A stretch of 26,006 nucleotides of DNA, from positions 1 through 26,006 of the forward strand of contig JAENVX010000284.1 in assembly GCA_016650355.1 (NCBI GenBank), given 5' to 3'. The first letter of the stretch is position 1, and each line of letters opens with the position of its first letter. Below, in pieces: positions 15,621 through 25,009 of the stretch. The notes beneath the pieces are model-generated. The model did not search any database. It saw only the letters and a program-made list of their open reading frames with translations, and had not been told where the DNA came from. Source of the DNA: Bacteroidia bacterium (GTDB lineage Bacteria; Bacteroidota; Bacteroidia; Cytophagales; Cyclobacteriaceae). Made by a program: the position numbers and the translations under genes.

Positions 15621-17060
15621 TTAGTGACTTCCAGAAATACGCATCTTTAACTTCTTGGTCAATTCATCTACTGAATTTTTGAAGTTAGCATCCGTCTTCA
15701 TCATATCTTCAACTGACTCCAATGCGTGGATGACGGTACTGTGATCGCGGCCTCCAAAATTTTGCCCAATAAGTGCTAACGTGAGTTGTGTGTAGCGCTT
15801 GCAAAAATACATGGCTACCTGACGGGGGATTACGATTTCGCGTTTTTTTAATTTCCCTTTCATCAACTCCAGATCGATTTTGAAATATTCTCCAACAGTC
15901 TTTTGGATGAAGTCAACGCTGACATCAGACTGTATTTCTTTAACGATGTTCTTGAGAACTTCTTTGGCGAGCTCCAGGTCGATTTCCTTTTTTAGAAGCG
16001 TGGCGTGAAAAATTAATGAGTTCAGCACTCCTTCCATATCACGTAAATTCGTGTCTACGGAATACGCGAGGTATTCTGCGACTTCAGTTGGTATTTCAAT
16101 ACCATCCGATTCCATTTTATTATGAATGATCGCAAGTTTTGTCTCGAAATCCGGCTCTTGTAAATCGGCCGTTAAGCCCCACTTAAATCTCGATAGCAAG
16201 CGCTCCTGAAATCCTTTCAGATCACGAGGCGCGCAATCGCTAGTCATAATGATTTGTTTGCCAGACTGATGAAGCTGATTGAAGATGTGGAAGAAAATTT
16301 CCTGCGTTTTTTCGCGGCCAGCCAAAAACTGTACATCATCTAATATTAGAAGGTCCACCTGCAGGTAAAAATTTTGAAATTCCTGCATTTTGTGGTTTTG
16401 AAGAGCATTCAAAAACTGATTGGTAAAATCATTTTGATCTACATACAAAACAATTTTATCAGGAAGGCTCTTTTTTATTTCATTGCCTATGGCTTGAACC
16501 AAATGTGTTTTTCCAACACCTACTCCCCCATACAACATCAACGGGTTAAATGATGTGACACCTGGCTTTTTAGCAACTGCCACACCTGCAGAGCGGGCCA
16601 AACGGTTGCAATCGCCCTCAACAAAATTATCGAATGAATAATTTGAGTTTAAGCGGGAATTAACAGTTTGGGGATTAAGCGGTTTAAAACTGAAAGGAGA
16701 ATAATCTTCATTTCCGTTTCCATTCAGTTGTACCTGGGCATTGCTCTTTTTAAAGCCTGAGCCATTAGGGTAATTAACAGAAACAGGGGGATTGCGTTGA
16801 TTTCCACTATCCACCACTACAGAGTATTCTAACCTACTATTTGGGCCTAATGTTGTGTGAATTGCTTTTTTTAATACGGGAACATAATGTTCCTCCAGCC
16901 ATTCATAAAAGAACTGTGAAGGCACTTGAATGGTTAATATATCACCTTCTGTCCGTAATGGAACGATCGGCTTGAACCAGGTGTTGAAATTTTGCTCGTC
17001 AACATTTTCACGAATTAATTCGAGACAATCATTCCATACTGTACCACAGTCAACTTCCAT
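15621..17060 (-). CDS. dnaA: Chromosomal replication initiator protein DnaA
   Basis: A 479-residue AAA+ ATPase that binds DnaA boxes and opens the replication origin. Domain I (about 1-80) begins with a typical WNDCLELIRENVDEQNFNTW stretch. A poorly conserved linker spans about 85-140. The ATPase domain has Walker A GGVGVGKT (178-185), Walker B LLILDD (237-242) and a sensor-type region TNLRDMEGVLN (337-347). The C-terminal DNA-binding domain has the DnaA signature GGRDHSTVIHALE (436-448). Length is normal. The gene is not linked to dnaN, recF or gyrB here, and no perfect DnaA box (TTWTNCACA) is present in the 203 bases upstream, so this locus need not be the origin. It diverges from the methylmalonyl-CoA mutase operon. 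Confidence 0.98.
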   Translation of the reverse strand: MEVDCGTVWNDCLELIRENVDEQNFNTWFKPIVPLRTEGDILTIQVPSQFFYEWLEEHYVPVLKKAIHTTLGPNSRLEYSVVVDSGNQRNPPVSVNYPNGSGFKKSNAQVQLNGNGNEDYSPFSFKPLNPQTVNSRLNSNYSFDNFVEGDCNRLARSAGVAVAKKPGVTSFNPLMLYGGVGVGKTHLVQAIGNEIKKSLPDKIVLYVDQNDFTNQFLNALQNHKMQEFQNFYLQVDLLILDDVQFLAGREKTQEIFFHIFNQLHQSGKQIIMTSDCAPRDLKGFQERLLSRFKWGLTADLQEPDFETKLAIIHNKMESDGIEIPTEVAEYLAYSVDTNLRDMEGVLNSLIFHATLLKKEIDLELAKEVLKNIVKEIQSDVSVDFIQKTVGEYFKIDLELMKGKLKKREIVIPRQVAMYFCKRYTQLTLALIGQNFGGRDHSTVIHALESVEDMMKTDANFKNSVDELTKKLKMRISGSH

Positions 17061-17263
17061 TCCTAAGACAATGTATTTAGTTTTTTTCGATTTCCGCTAA
17101 GGGAAAGGGTGACAAAGGTGTAGAAAAAAAGAAGAACAAAAAAACAAAACTTCCTCTTGACTTTTTTGAAATTTTTCTCGAAATGATCACCGCCTATTTG
17201 TAATAAAAAATTGCTTTTCAGCAAACTTAACCTCAATTTGAATCATCATTTTTTTCGACTTTC

Positions 17264-18370
17264 ATGGATTCCACATCATCTGATCATCTTTTTGAATCTT
17301 TCGGTGCCACAACCAAAAATGATTGGCTGGCTGCAGCAAAACTTGAATTAGGCGGGGCTGACCCCTACAAAAAACTAACATCCAAAAAAGGAGGTCTAAC
17401 AATTCTTCCATATTTTGATCGGGATGATGCCTTAAAGGATCATTTTCAGTTAAAACCAGCTCAATCCGATTTTCTTGGTGCCCGGGCTTTTCTTAATATG
17501 CCTGGTCTATCGGTAATAAATGAATCAGAATCCAATAGAAAAGCACTCTCTGAACTTAATGCAGGTGCCGATGGTATTATTTTCAATATCAACAACCCTA
17601 AAACGAACATCCCTGCATTATTGGAGAAAATTGAATGGGCATATTGTGGAATTAGCTTTGCTGGAGAAATCACAGAACAATTTTTAAATAGTCTTCATAG
17701 CTATGCCGGGGAGAAAAAGTTTGATGTTGGAACATTTACTGGATGCGTTTTCACGAATAGGTCTCAACACAAAATCGAAATTCTCAAACTTTTTGAAAAC
17801 TGGGCTAATTTCCATCCGTTGGGGATTGAACTTGTGGAAAAAGAATCGACTGCAGAAGAAATTGCAAGTGCATTAGCTAAAGCAGTTAAACAAATAGATT
17901 TGATAACAGATCATGGGCTGTCGGTAAAGCAAGCCTTAAAGTCTATTGCATTTCACATGCCCGTGGGCGAAGATTTTTTTTTAACAATTGCCAAACTGAA
18001 AGTTTTGAGAATACTTTGGAACAACGTGGTAAAGCAATTTGATCCTCAATCAAATCTTCCAATATTTATTCACACTACGTCCATGCCTTGGATAAAAAAA
18101 GTATATCAACCCAATAGCAACTTAATAAAAAGCACAACAGCTGCCATCGCAGCTATTCTTGGAGGTTGCGATGCGCTAACAATTATTCCTGAAGATGATA
18201 ATAATCCAATGACGCAAAGGGTTGCCAGAAATGTATCATCTGTGTTGAGGGACGAATCTCAACTATCCAGGGTAGCAGACCCAACGGCTGGATCATACTA
18301 TCTGGAACACTTAATCGATCAATTGGCAGAACAGACTTGGGGAAGTTTTAAAAAACAGGTGAACTCATGA
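17264..18370 (+). CDS. mutA: Methylmalonyl-CoA mutase small (non-catalytic) subunit, shortened
   Basis: A 368-residue homologue of the small subunit of methylmalonyl-CoA mutase, the B12 enzyme that interconverts methylmalonyl-CoA and succinyl-CoA. The start resembles the family (LFESFGATTKNDWLAAAKLE) and the barrel ends with DPTAGSYYLEHLIDQLAEQ. The protein stops about ten residues later. Classical small subunits continue with a linker and a degenerate B12-binding domain to about 450-620 residues, and here that domain is absent. The catalytic residues of the large subunit are not conserved, so it is expected to be structural. The stop overlaps the mutB start in ATGA, implying translational coupling. 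There is no sign of a frameshift, since the reading frame of mutB begins immediately. Confidence 0.9.
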   Translation: MDSTSSDHLFESFGATTKNDWLAAAKLELGGADPYKKLTSKKGGLTILPYFDRDDALKDHFQLKPAQSDFLGARAFLNMPGLSVINESESNRKALSELNAGADGIIFNINNPKTNIPALLEKIEWAYCGISFAGEITEQFLNSLHSYAGEKKFDVGTFTGCVFTNRSQHKIEILKLFENWANFHPLGIELVEKESTAEEIASALAKAVKQIDLITDHGLSVKQALKSIAFHMPVGEDFFLTIAKLKVLRILWNNVVKQFDPQSNLPIFIHTTSMPWIKKVYQPNSNLIKSTTAAIAAILGGCDALTIIPEDDNNPMTQRVARNVSSVLRDESQLSRVADPTAGSYYLEHLIDQLAEQTWGSFKKQVNS

Positions 18371-20490
18371 AGCCAGACTTCTCAAAAATAGAACTGAGAA
18401 AACTTTCAAACTATTCATCTGCAAGTGAACATCTGCCTTGGTTATCACCAGAAAAGATTCTTATTAAATCTGAATATAAAGCTGATGACATTGAAGGATC
18501 ACCCGTAATAAATTTCACCGCAGGTGTTCCACCGTTTCTTCGTGGGCCATACGCCACGATGTACACTTCACGCCCATGGACGATTCGCCAATATGCGGGA
18601 TTCTCAACTGCCAAAGATTCAAATGCATTTTACAGAAGAAATTTAGAAGCGGGCCAAAAAGGTTTGTCAGTTGCATTTGATTTGGCAACACATCGAGGTT
18701 ATGATTCAGATCATCCGCGTGTGAGTGGAGATGTTGGTAAAGCGGGTGTTGCAATTGATTCGATCTTGGATATGAAAATCCTTTTCGATCAAATTCCACT
18801 TGATAAAATGTCGGTGTCCATGACAATGAACGGAGCTGTTCTGCCAATCATGGCATTCTATATCGTGGCGGCTGAAGAGCAAGGAATAAAACCCAATCAG
18901 TTAAGTGGCACCATTCAAAACGACATACTCAAGGAATTCATGGTACGCAACACGTACATCTATCCTCCGGATCCCTCCATGCGAATCGTTGCCGATATTT
19001 TTGAGTATTGCTCAAAGCATATGCCCAGGTTTAACAGTATTAGCGTAAGCGGTTATCACATGCACGAAGCCGGTGCTCCCGCTCACATTGAGTTAGCATA
19101 CACACTTGCTGATGGTTTGGAATATATCCGAACAGGATTAAAGGCAGGAATTGCTATCGATGACTTTGCTCCACAGATATCTTTCTTCTGGGGTATTGGC
19201 ATGAATCTTTTTATGGAGGTGGCCAAAATGAGAGCGGGGCGGTTGTTGTGGTCTAAAATTGTCCAACAATTCAACCCAAAAAATCCTAAGTCTCTGATGT
19301 TGCGCACGCATTGCCAAACATCAGGTTGGAGTTTGACAGAACAAGATCCATACAACAATGTCACCAGGACTTGTGTTGAGGCGATGGCCGCAGTACTTGG
19401 CGGAACGCAGTCCCTTCACACAAATTCACTTGATGAAGCAATAGCATTACCTACGGATTTCTCAGCACGCATCTCACGTAATACACAATTGTACTTACAA
19501 CAAGAAACAGGTATGACTAATGTGGTAGATCCACTAGGCGGATCATACTATTTGGAATCGCTAACGGAAGAACTGGCACAAAAAGCCTGGCAACTAATTG
19601 AAGAAGTGGAAGAACTTGGTGGAATGACCAAAGCAATTGAAAGTGGAATACCTAAAATGCGGATTGAGGAAGCTGCTGCCTCCAAACAATCACGTATCGA
19701 TTCTGGCAAAGATGTGATCGTGGGTGTGAATAAATATCAAACAGATGAAAAACCAGACTTTGAAATTCTAGACATCGATAATACCGCAGTGCGTACAGAA
19801 CAAATCGAGCGCCTGATCCGATTGAAACAAGAGCGCAACACAGAAGAAGTCAATCTAGCGCTACAAGCATTAGCCACTTGCGCGAGCTCGGGCAATGGTA
19901 ATCTTTTAGAACTAGCTGTTGTTGCGGCACGGAAGCGGGCAACTTTGGGTGAAATTTCTTCTGCCTTAGAAAAATCATTTGGTAGATATAAGGCTACCAT
20001 CAAATCAATATCGGGTGTATATTCAAGAGAAATGAAAAACCATAAGGAATTTGATGAAGTGCGGATGCTTTCCAATCAATTTGCTGAGCTGGATGGACGC
20101 AGACCGCGAATATTAATTGCCAAGATGGGACAGGATGGGCACGATCGTGGTGCAAAAGTAATTGCCACTGGCTTCGCTGACCTGGGCTTTGATGTTGACA
20201 TCGGCCCTCTTTTTCAAATCCCAGAGGAAGTAGCAAAACAAGCTGCAGAAAATGATGTCCACGTAATTGGGGCGTCTAGTTTGGCAGCCGGACACAAAAT
20301 ATTAATTCCAGAACTAATCAAGTCACTTAATAAAATAGGCAGACCAGACATCCTTGTTGTTGCCGGTGGCGTGATCCCAAAAAAAGATTACGATTTTCTC
20401 TATCAATCAGGGGTAGCTGGAATTTTCGGACCAGGTACTCCCGTTACTGAATCAGCAAAAATTATTTTGAACAAGCTTCTATCAATATAA
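18367..20490 (+). CDS. mutB: Methylmalonyl-CoA mutase large (catalytic) subunit
   Basis: A 707-residue catalytic subunit, cytoplasmic, binding adenosylcobalamin. The N-terminal substrate barrel has PYATMYTSRPWTIRQYAGFS (61-80), in which Tyr66 probably corresponds to the catalytic Tyr89 of the Propionibacterium enzyme. SVSGYHMHEAGAP holds the active-site His231. The C-terminal flavodoxin-like domain has DGHDRG with His592 as the cobalt ligand, followed by the GASSLAAGH and VVAGGVIPKKDY motifs of B12 binding. Length is typical. It functions in propionate and branched-chain or odd-chain degradation, or in making propionyl units from succinate. The MeaB chaperone and methylmalonyl-CoA epimerase are not in this window. 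It overlaps mutA by four bases and is last in the operon. Confidence 0.97.
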   Translation: MKPDFSKIELRKLSNYSSASEHLPWLSPEKILIKSEYKADDIEGSPVINFTAGVPPFLRGPYATMYTSRPWTIRQYAGFSTAKDSNAFYRRNLEAGQKGLSVAFDLATHRGYDSDHPRVSGDVGKAGVAIDSILDMKILFDQIPLDKMSVSMTMNGAVLPIMAFYIVAAEEQGIKPNQLSGTIQNDILKEFMVRNTYIYPPDPSMRIVADIFEYCSKHMPRFNSISVSGYHMHEAGAPAHIELAYTLADGLEYIRTGLKAGIAIDDFAPQISFFWGIGMNLFMEVAKMRAGRLLWSKIVQQFNPKNPKSLMLRTHCQTSGWSLTEQDPYNNVTRTCVEAMAAVLGGTQSLHTNSLDEAIALPTDFSARISRNTQLYLQQETGMTNVVDPLGGSYYLESLTEELAQKAWQLIEEVEELGGMTKAIESGIPKMRIEEAAASKQSRIDSGKDVIVGVNKYQTDEKPDFEILDIDNTAVRTEQIERLIRLKQERNTEEVNLALQALATCASSGNGNLLELAVVAARKRATLGEISSALEKSFGRYKATIKSISGVYSREMKNHKEFDEVRMLSNQFAELDGRRPRILIAKMGQDGHDRGAKVIATGFADLGFDVDIGPLFQIPEEVAKQAAENDVHVIGASSLAAGHKILIPELIKSLNKIGRPDILVVAGGVIPKKDYDFLYQSGVAGIFGPGTPVTESAKIILNKLLSI

Positions 20491-20715
20491 TATTTCAACA
20501 ATCCATTGTTTAGCTTTAAAAAGTCAGCCAATGTCTAAACTTTGGTGTTCGAAAAACAATCAGGAGTGCCATTCAATTGAGCACTAGGGCCTGCAAACGA
20601 GCTGCAATATTCATTATAAATTCAATTTATCAGTTACACTTCAAATTGGATGAGTATTACTAGGGCAACTTCTTCCAAAATTCCTTAATTTTATAAGTGC
20701 AAAATTTCTAATCCT

Positions 20716-23700
20716 ATGAAAAATTCACTAGTCGTAATTCTGGTCTTCATCACTATTTTTCAATCCTCTTCCATTCTGGGACAGGCTAAGTATGACAAAA
20801 TGCTAAAAAAAGCAGAAACGGCATACGAAGTAGGCAGTTATAAGACGGCTCAAAGTGCGTTGGCAAAATTCAAAAAAAAGGCGACTAAAAAACTAGGTGC
20901 ACAAAATGGCTACATGCCAACGTATTATCTTTTTCTTGCAAAGTATGATCTCGCTTCGGGTATGATATTAGATTTCGAGTCCAATCTTAGAACTGCTGAG
21001 AATACAAGTATTGCGATCAATCAGGAAAGTAGTTTAAAAAATGGTGTACTCATTTTAGATGCGGCAGAACTTTATCTTCAAAGTGGGGCATATCGAGTAG
21101 CAAAAGAATACCTGGCGCGATCAAAAAAAGTTTTGGACACAGGAGGTTTTATGACGGAGGCCCTAGGTGCACGCATAGACCTTGGTATGGCAGAGGTTTT
21201 AATCGGTCAGGGTTTTTATAATGAATCGTTAGATCTTTTATTTCAACGCGAACGGTATTTTGCTGGCCGAGCAATAAAGCAAGAAAGCTATGTAGATGAT
21301 AAAGGAAATCTCAAAAGCAGAAAATTGCCAGAAGATGAGATGAATGAGCGGTATACAGACTATGCGAGGTTATTAACAAATATTGCTAACACCTATCGCA
21401 ACAAAGGAAATTTTAAAAGCGCTGACTCGGCTTTTGCGGCAGCCAGTACGTGGATAGACAAAAACATTGGGGAATCAAAACTTGCTTTCGTAAAAAATCA
21501 ATTCTATTGGTCCAACCTGATCGTAGAAGGGGGCCTTGAGGCAGACCAGAAGTTTCCACGCGGAACTGGATATGATCGCGCCCTCAATAATTTAAAGGTT
21601 GCGCATAAATCTTCCCATTATTTTGGCATTGAGATTTACGAACAGTACTTGAAACGGCTTTTACGTGAAGGCAACTCATCCAGGTATTTTAATACTAAGC
21701 TTGAATTTGAAAAAATGATCAATAAAAACTTCCCGGTTGCCAGCATCTATAATGCCCGGCTCAAAGCGGTGGAGTTTGACGCTAAATTGAGTAAAGATCA
21801 GACCAGGAATTTAGAAGCAGATGCCAAGAGAGTTATAGGTTCAAAAAGTCTACCCAGAAATAATATCACAACTGCCGAGATTTCACATTTCCTATTTGAA
21901 CTATCACAAGAAACAAGAAACTACAAAAATTCAGAAGGGTATCTGAAGGATATCATTCAAATCAAATCTGAATTGCTTGGGGAAGAGGCACCCACAGCCC
22001 ATCTCGCCAAAGTACACCTTGCTAATTTTTACCTAGACTTTACCAACAACATTACGGAAGCCGGAAAAATTTATGAAGAGAGTTTTATTAAAGTGGTAGA
22101 GAAAGAAATTGATCCATCACACAAAGATCATTTGGATATTCTCAACCACCTGGCTGTATATTATGAACTCACAGACAAGTTCAATCAGGCTATTTCCGCA
22201 TTGGACAAAGCATCAGATGTGGCCAGGAGCAAATACAGCGATAGGGATTATCAATATGGTGTTGAACTGACCAACATAGCTCGGCTACAAATTAAACTAG
22301 GTCAATATGAAAAAGCGGAGCAAAACGTAAATCAATCTCTGCAGATTTTGGAAGAGTTTAGAAAGGAGGAAAACAAAAAAGGATTTCTTGTAAATGCGAT
22401 TGATACGCAGGCCACTCTTTTTGGAATAAAAGGATTGTTTGATGAAGCTACCGATGCTCTGAATCGTTCTTCTAAAATTATTTCCAAAGCGTCTAACTTA
22501 ACTGGCATTGACAACCTGACAACCGCCAAAGAATTATCGAGTTTGCTTATTCAATTAGGGAAGTATTCAGGCACCGAAGACTTACTGGATGGTTTAATCA
22601 AAGATTATGAAAAGCTGTATGGTAAAACTTCATTGAGACTTATTGAGCCGCTCGTAAATAAGGGAAGGCTTACTTTGTTAAAGGGAGATTATACTGAGGC
22701 CGACAAAATTGCGCTTCGTGCTAATCAAATTGCTGTGTCCGTGTACACTGAAAAATCCACCAAGGCCGCACCCACTCAGAAATTATTGAGTGATATAGAC
22801 TATATCATCGGAGATTACGAAAAAGCGGAAGATAATATTCTAAAGGCATTGGCGAGCCAGGAAAAACAATTTGGAAGAAATCATATTGAAGTAGCCAAAT
22901 CTATTTCGCAGCTCGCGCTAGTTAAATTTTATAAGGGTGATGACCGAAAGGAAGTGGAGAAATTAATGTTGGAATCTCGTGACATCATGGGCGATAAGTT
23001 GGGAAAAGACAATCCGCAATATGCTGATATCTTAAAGAACGTTGCCATTCTCTACATTTCCGAAAAGCGGTTCGATATCGCCTTCAATTCTCTGACCATT
23101 GCTGAAAGTATATGGAAGGCTAAAACCGGAAGAAAAAACAATATTAATCTGGCAAGTATTTATACACTAACAGGTGATGTCTTTTATCAACAAAAAAAAT
23201 ATGATAAAGCAGAAGAATTTTATTCAAAGTCTAAAGATCTGTATGAAAAATTCTTTAGTCGTACCCATCCGGAGTATGTAAAAGTCCTTTCCAAGCAGGC
23301 CAAGGTCTATTACATGGAAAAAGATTTTAAACGCTCGAAACGAAATATTGAGGAAGCGCTAACTAATTATGAAAATTTTATCAAACAATTCTTCCCAGCT
23401 CTAAGTGAACGCGAGAAAGCCAAATATTGGAACACCATCAAAGTCGATTTCGAGTTTTATAATACTTTGGCATTTAGTCAACTTGAAGATTTCCGTGACC
23501 TAAGTGGCAAAGTATATAACTATCAATTGCTCACAAAGGCTTTACTCCTAAGTTCCTCCATCAAAATTAGAGAACGTATCTTGAACAGTAATGATGAAGC
23601 GCTTATAGCAGGGTACAATGATTGGCTGCGTAAAAAAGAAATACTTACCAGCACCTTATCCATGAGTGCTCAACAACTTGCGGAAAATGAAATTGATCCT

Positions 23701-24942
23701 GTTGCCCTAGGAAACGAGGTAGAGAAAATTGAAAAAGAGTTAAGTGAAAAATCAGAACTCTTTGGGCAGAATTTTGAAGGGAAACGAATCACCTATGAGA
23801 ATGTCCAAAAGTCGCTAGATAAAAATGATGTGGCAATTGAAATGGTGCGCTATAGGCATTTCGATCACACACTCACTGACTCCATCATTTATGTGGCTTT
23901 ATTTGTAAAAAACGACAACGCCAGGCCAAAGGCAATTGAACTCGCTGAGGGACATCGAATGGAAACACGCTTCTACAATTATTATCGCAATTGCATCACC
24001 AGTAAAATTCAAGACAATATTTCTTACAAAGTTTTTTGGGAACCCATTAAAAGTAAAATCGGGCAGTATAGCACAATTTTCATTTCACCTGATGGCGTCT
24101 ACAATCTGTTAAACCTCGAAGCAATACCGACTCCCGATGGCAGATATGTAATTGACAATTCCAACATCGTGATGGTGAACAACACAAAAGATTTGTATTT
24201 GCGCAAAACTAAGGGCAAGAAACCTACAGTTTCCAACACAGCCACCATGTTTGGAAATCCAACGTTTTACCTCACGGCTTCTGCCTCGAACAATATTCCT
24301 TCCTTACCAGGAACTGAGTTAGAAGTAAATCAATTGCAAGAACTTTTAAAACAAAAGGGTTGGATCACTGATAAATTTGTTGAGAAAAACGCTACGGAAG
24401 AACATGTTAAAGAAATAGAGAGTCCAAAAATATTTCATATTGCAACGCACGGCTTTTATACGCCATCCGTTAATGCCGATGCAGCCACGCAAATGACGGA
24501 AAGCGAAAGTGCAATGTCAGAAAATCCTCTTCTCAAAACAGGACTACTCCTTAAAGGAGCAGGTGACCTCAGGGATAAATCCAAATACAACTACAACCTC
24601 GAAAGTGGTATTCTTACTGCTTATGAAGCTATGAGCCTAAATCTGGATCAGACCGACCTTGTTGTACTGAGTGCCTGTGAAACGGGCTTGGGTGATATTT
24701 CCAACGGAGAAGGGGTGTATGGATTACAGCGCGCCTTTCTGGTAGCGGGTGCAAAGACACTTATTATGAGCATGTTTAAAGTTGACGATGAGGCAACACA
24801 AAAACTTATTCTCACCTTCTATCGAAAATGGTTGACAACAGGTAATCTGCGACAATCTTTCATCGATGCAAAAAAAGAAATACGCGTTGAGTATCCTGAT
24901 CCTATTAATTGGGGAGCTTTTATGATGATAGGGTTAGACTAA
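20716..24942 (+). CDS. Secreted TPR-repeat protein with C-terminal CHAT protease domain
   Basis: A 1408-residue exported protein. Residues 1-22 form a signal peptide (MKNSLVVILVFITIFQSSSI, then LGQ). From about 25 to 900 the chain is a long array of helical tetratricopeptide-like repeats, with units such as YEKAEQNVNQSLQIL and YDKAEEFYSKSKDLYEKF. A linker with SEREKAKYWNTIKVDFEFYN precedes a CHAT domain (about 1060-1408). CHAT is a caspase-like cysteine peptidase fold; the predicted dyad is His1245 in IATHGF and Cys1321 in LSACETGLG. SPDGVYNLLNLEAIP (from about 1123) is also typical. Both catalytic residues are present, so the domain is probably active. Substrate and biological role are unknown. 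It is transcribed alone, between mutB and the convergent menA. Confidence 0.92.
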   Translation: MKNSLVVILVFITIFQSSSILGQAKYDKMLKKAETAYEVGSYKTAQSALAKFKKKATKKLGAQNGYMPTYYLFLAKYDLASGMILDFESNLRTAENTSIAINQESSLKNGVLILDAAELYLQSGAYRVAKEYLARSKKVLDTGGFMTEALGARIDLGMAEVLIGQGFYNESLDLLFQRERYFAGRAIKQESYVDDKGNLKSRKLPEDEMNERYTDYARLLTNIANTYRNKGNFKSADSAFAAASTWIDKNIGESKLAFVKNQFYWSNLIVEGGLEADQKFPRGTGYDRALNNLKVAHKSSHYFGIEIYEQYLKRLLREGNSSRYFNTKLEFEKMINKNFPVASIYNARLKAVEFDAKLSKDQTRNLEADAKRVIGSKSLPRNNITTAEISHFLFELSQETRNYKNSEGYLKDIIQIKSELLGEEAPTAHLAKVHLANFYLDFTNNITEAGKIYEESFIKVVEKEIDPSHKDHLDILNHLAVYYELTDKFNQAISALDKASDVARSKYSDRDYQYGVELTNIARLQIKLGQYEKAEQNVNQSLQILEEFRKEENKKGFLVNAIDTQATLFGIKGLFDEATDALNRSSKIISKASNLTGIDNLTTAKELSSLLIQLGKYSGTEDLLDGLIKDYEKLYGKTSLRLIEPLVNKGRLTLLKGDYTEADKIALRANQIAVSVYTEKSTKAAPTQKLLSDIDYIIGDYEKAEDNILKALASQEKQFGRNHIEVAKSISQLALVKFYKGDDRKEVEKLMLESRDIMGDKLGKDNPQYADILKNVAILYISEKRFDIAFNSLTIAESIWKAKTGRKNNINLASIYTLTGDVFYQQKKYDKAEEFYSKSKDLYEKFFSRTHPEYVKVLSKQAKVYYMEKDFKRSKRNIEEALTNYENFIKQFFPALSEREKAKYWNTIKVDFEFYNTLAFSQLEDFRDLSGKVYNYQLLTKALLLSSSIKIRERILNSNDEALIAGYNDWLRKKEILTSTLSMSAQQLAENEIDPVALGNEVEKIEKELSEKSELFGQNFEGKRITYENVQKSLDKNDVAIEMVRYRHFDHTLTDSIIYVALFVKNDNARPKAIELAEGHRMETRFYNYYRNCITSKIQDNISYKVFWEPIKSKIGQYSTIFISPDGVYNLLNLEAIPTPDGRYVIDNSNIVMVNNTKDLYLRKTKGKKPTVSNTATMFGNPTFYLTASASNNIPSLPGTELEVNQLQELLKQKGWITDKFVEKNATEEHVKEIESPKIFHIATHGFYTPSVNADAATQMTESESAMSENPLLKTGLLLKGAGDLRDKSKYNYNLESGILTAYEAMSLNLDQTDLVVLSACETGLGDISNGEGVYGLQRAFLVAGAKTLIMSMFKVDDEATQKLILTFYRKWLTTGNLRQSFIDAKKEIRVEYPDPINWGAFMMIGLD

Positions 24943-25009
24943 ACAAAGCAATTATTTTTTATTACAATTAAAGGCAGCGTGGTCAAAACGAGCACGTATA
25001 AATGAATGC

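Noticed and set aside
15509..15682. Plus-strand open frame in the dnaA/sialidase-like gap (starting MKVLYKWPIL)
   Set aside because: It runs into the 3' end of dnaA on the opposite strand, is rich in basic residues without domain signs, and has no recognisable relatives. Likely chance.
20497..20510. Inverted repeat AACAA/TTGTT just after mutB as a terminator
   Set aside because: Short, AT-rich stem and no following T run.
20491..20715. The 225-base gap before the TPR-CHAT gene as a place for an RNA or riboswitch
   Set aside because: I see no strong long stem, conserved riboswitch core or small gene. Only a 7-of-8 match to the -7 promoter consensus (TAATTTTA at 20686-20693) was noted, too weak to list.
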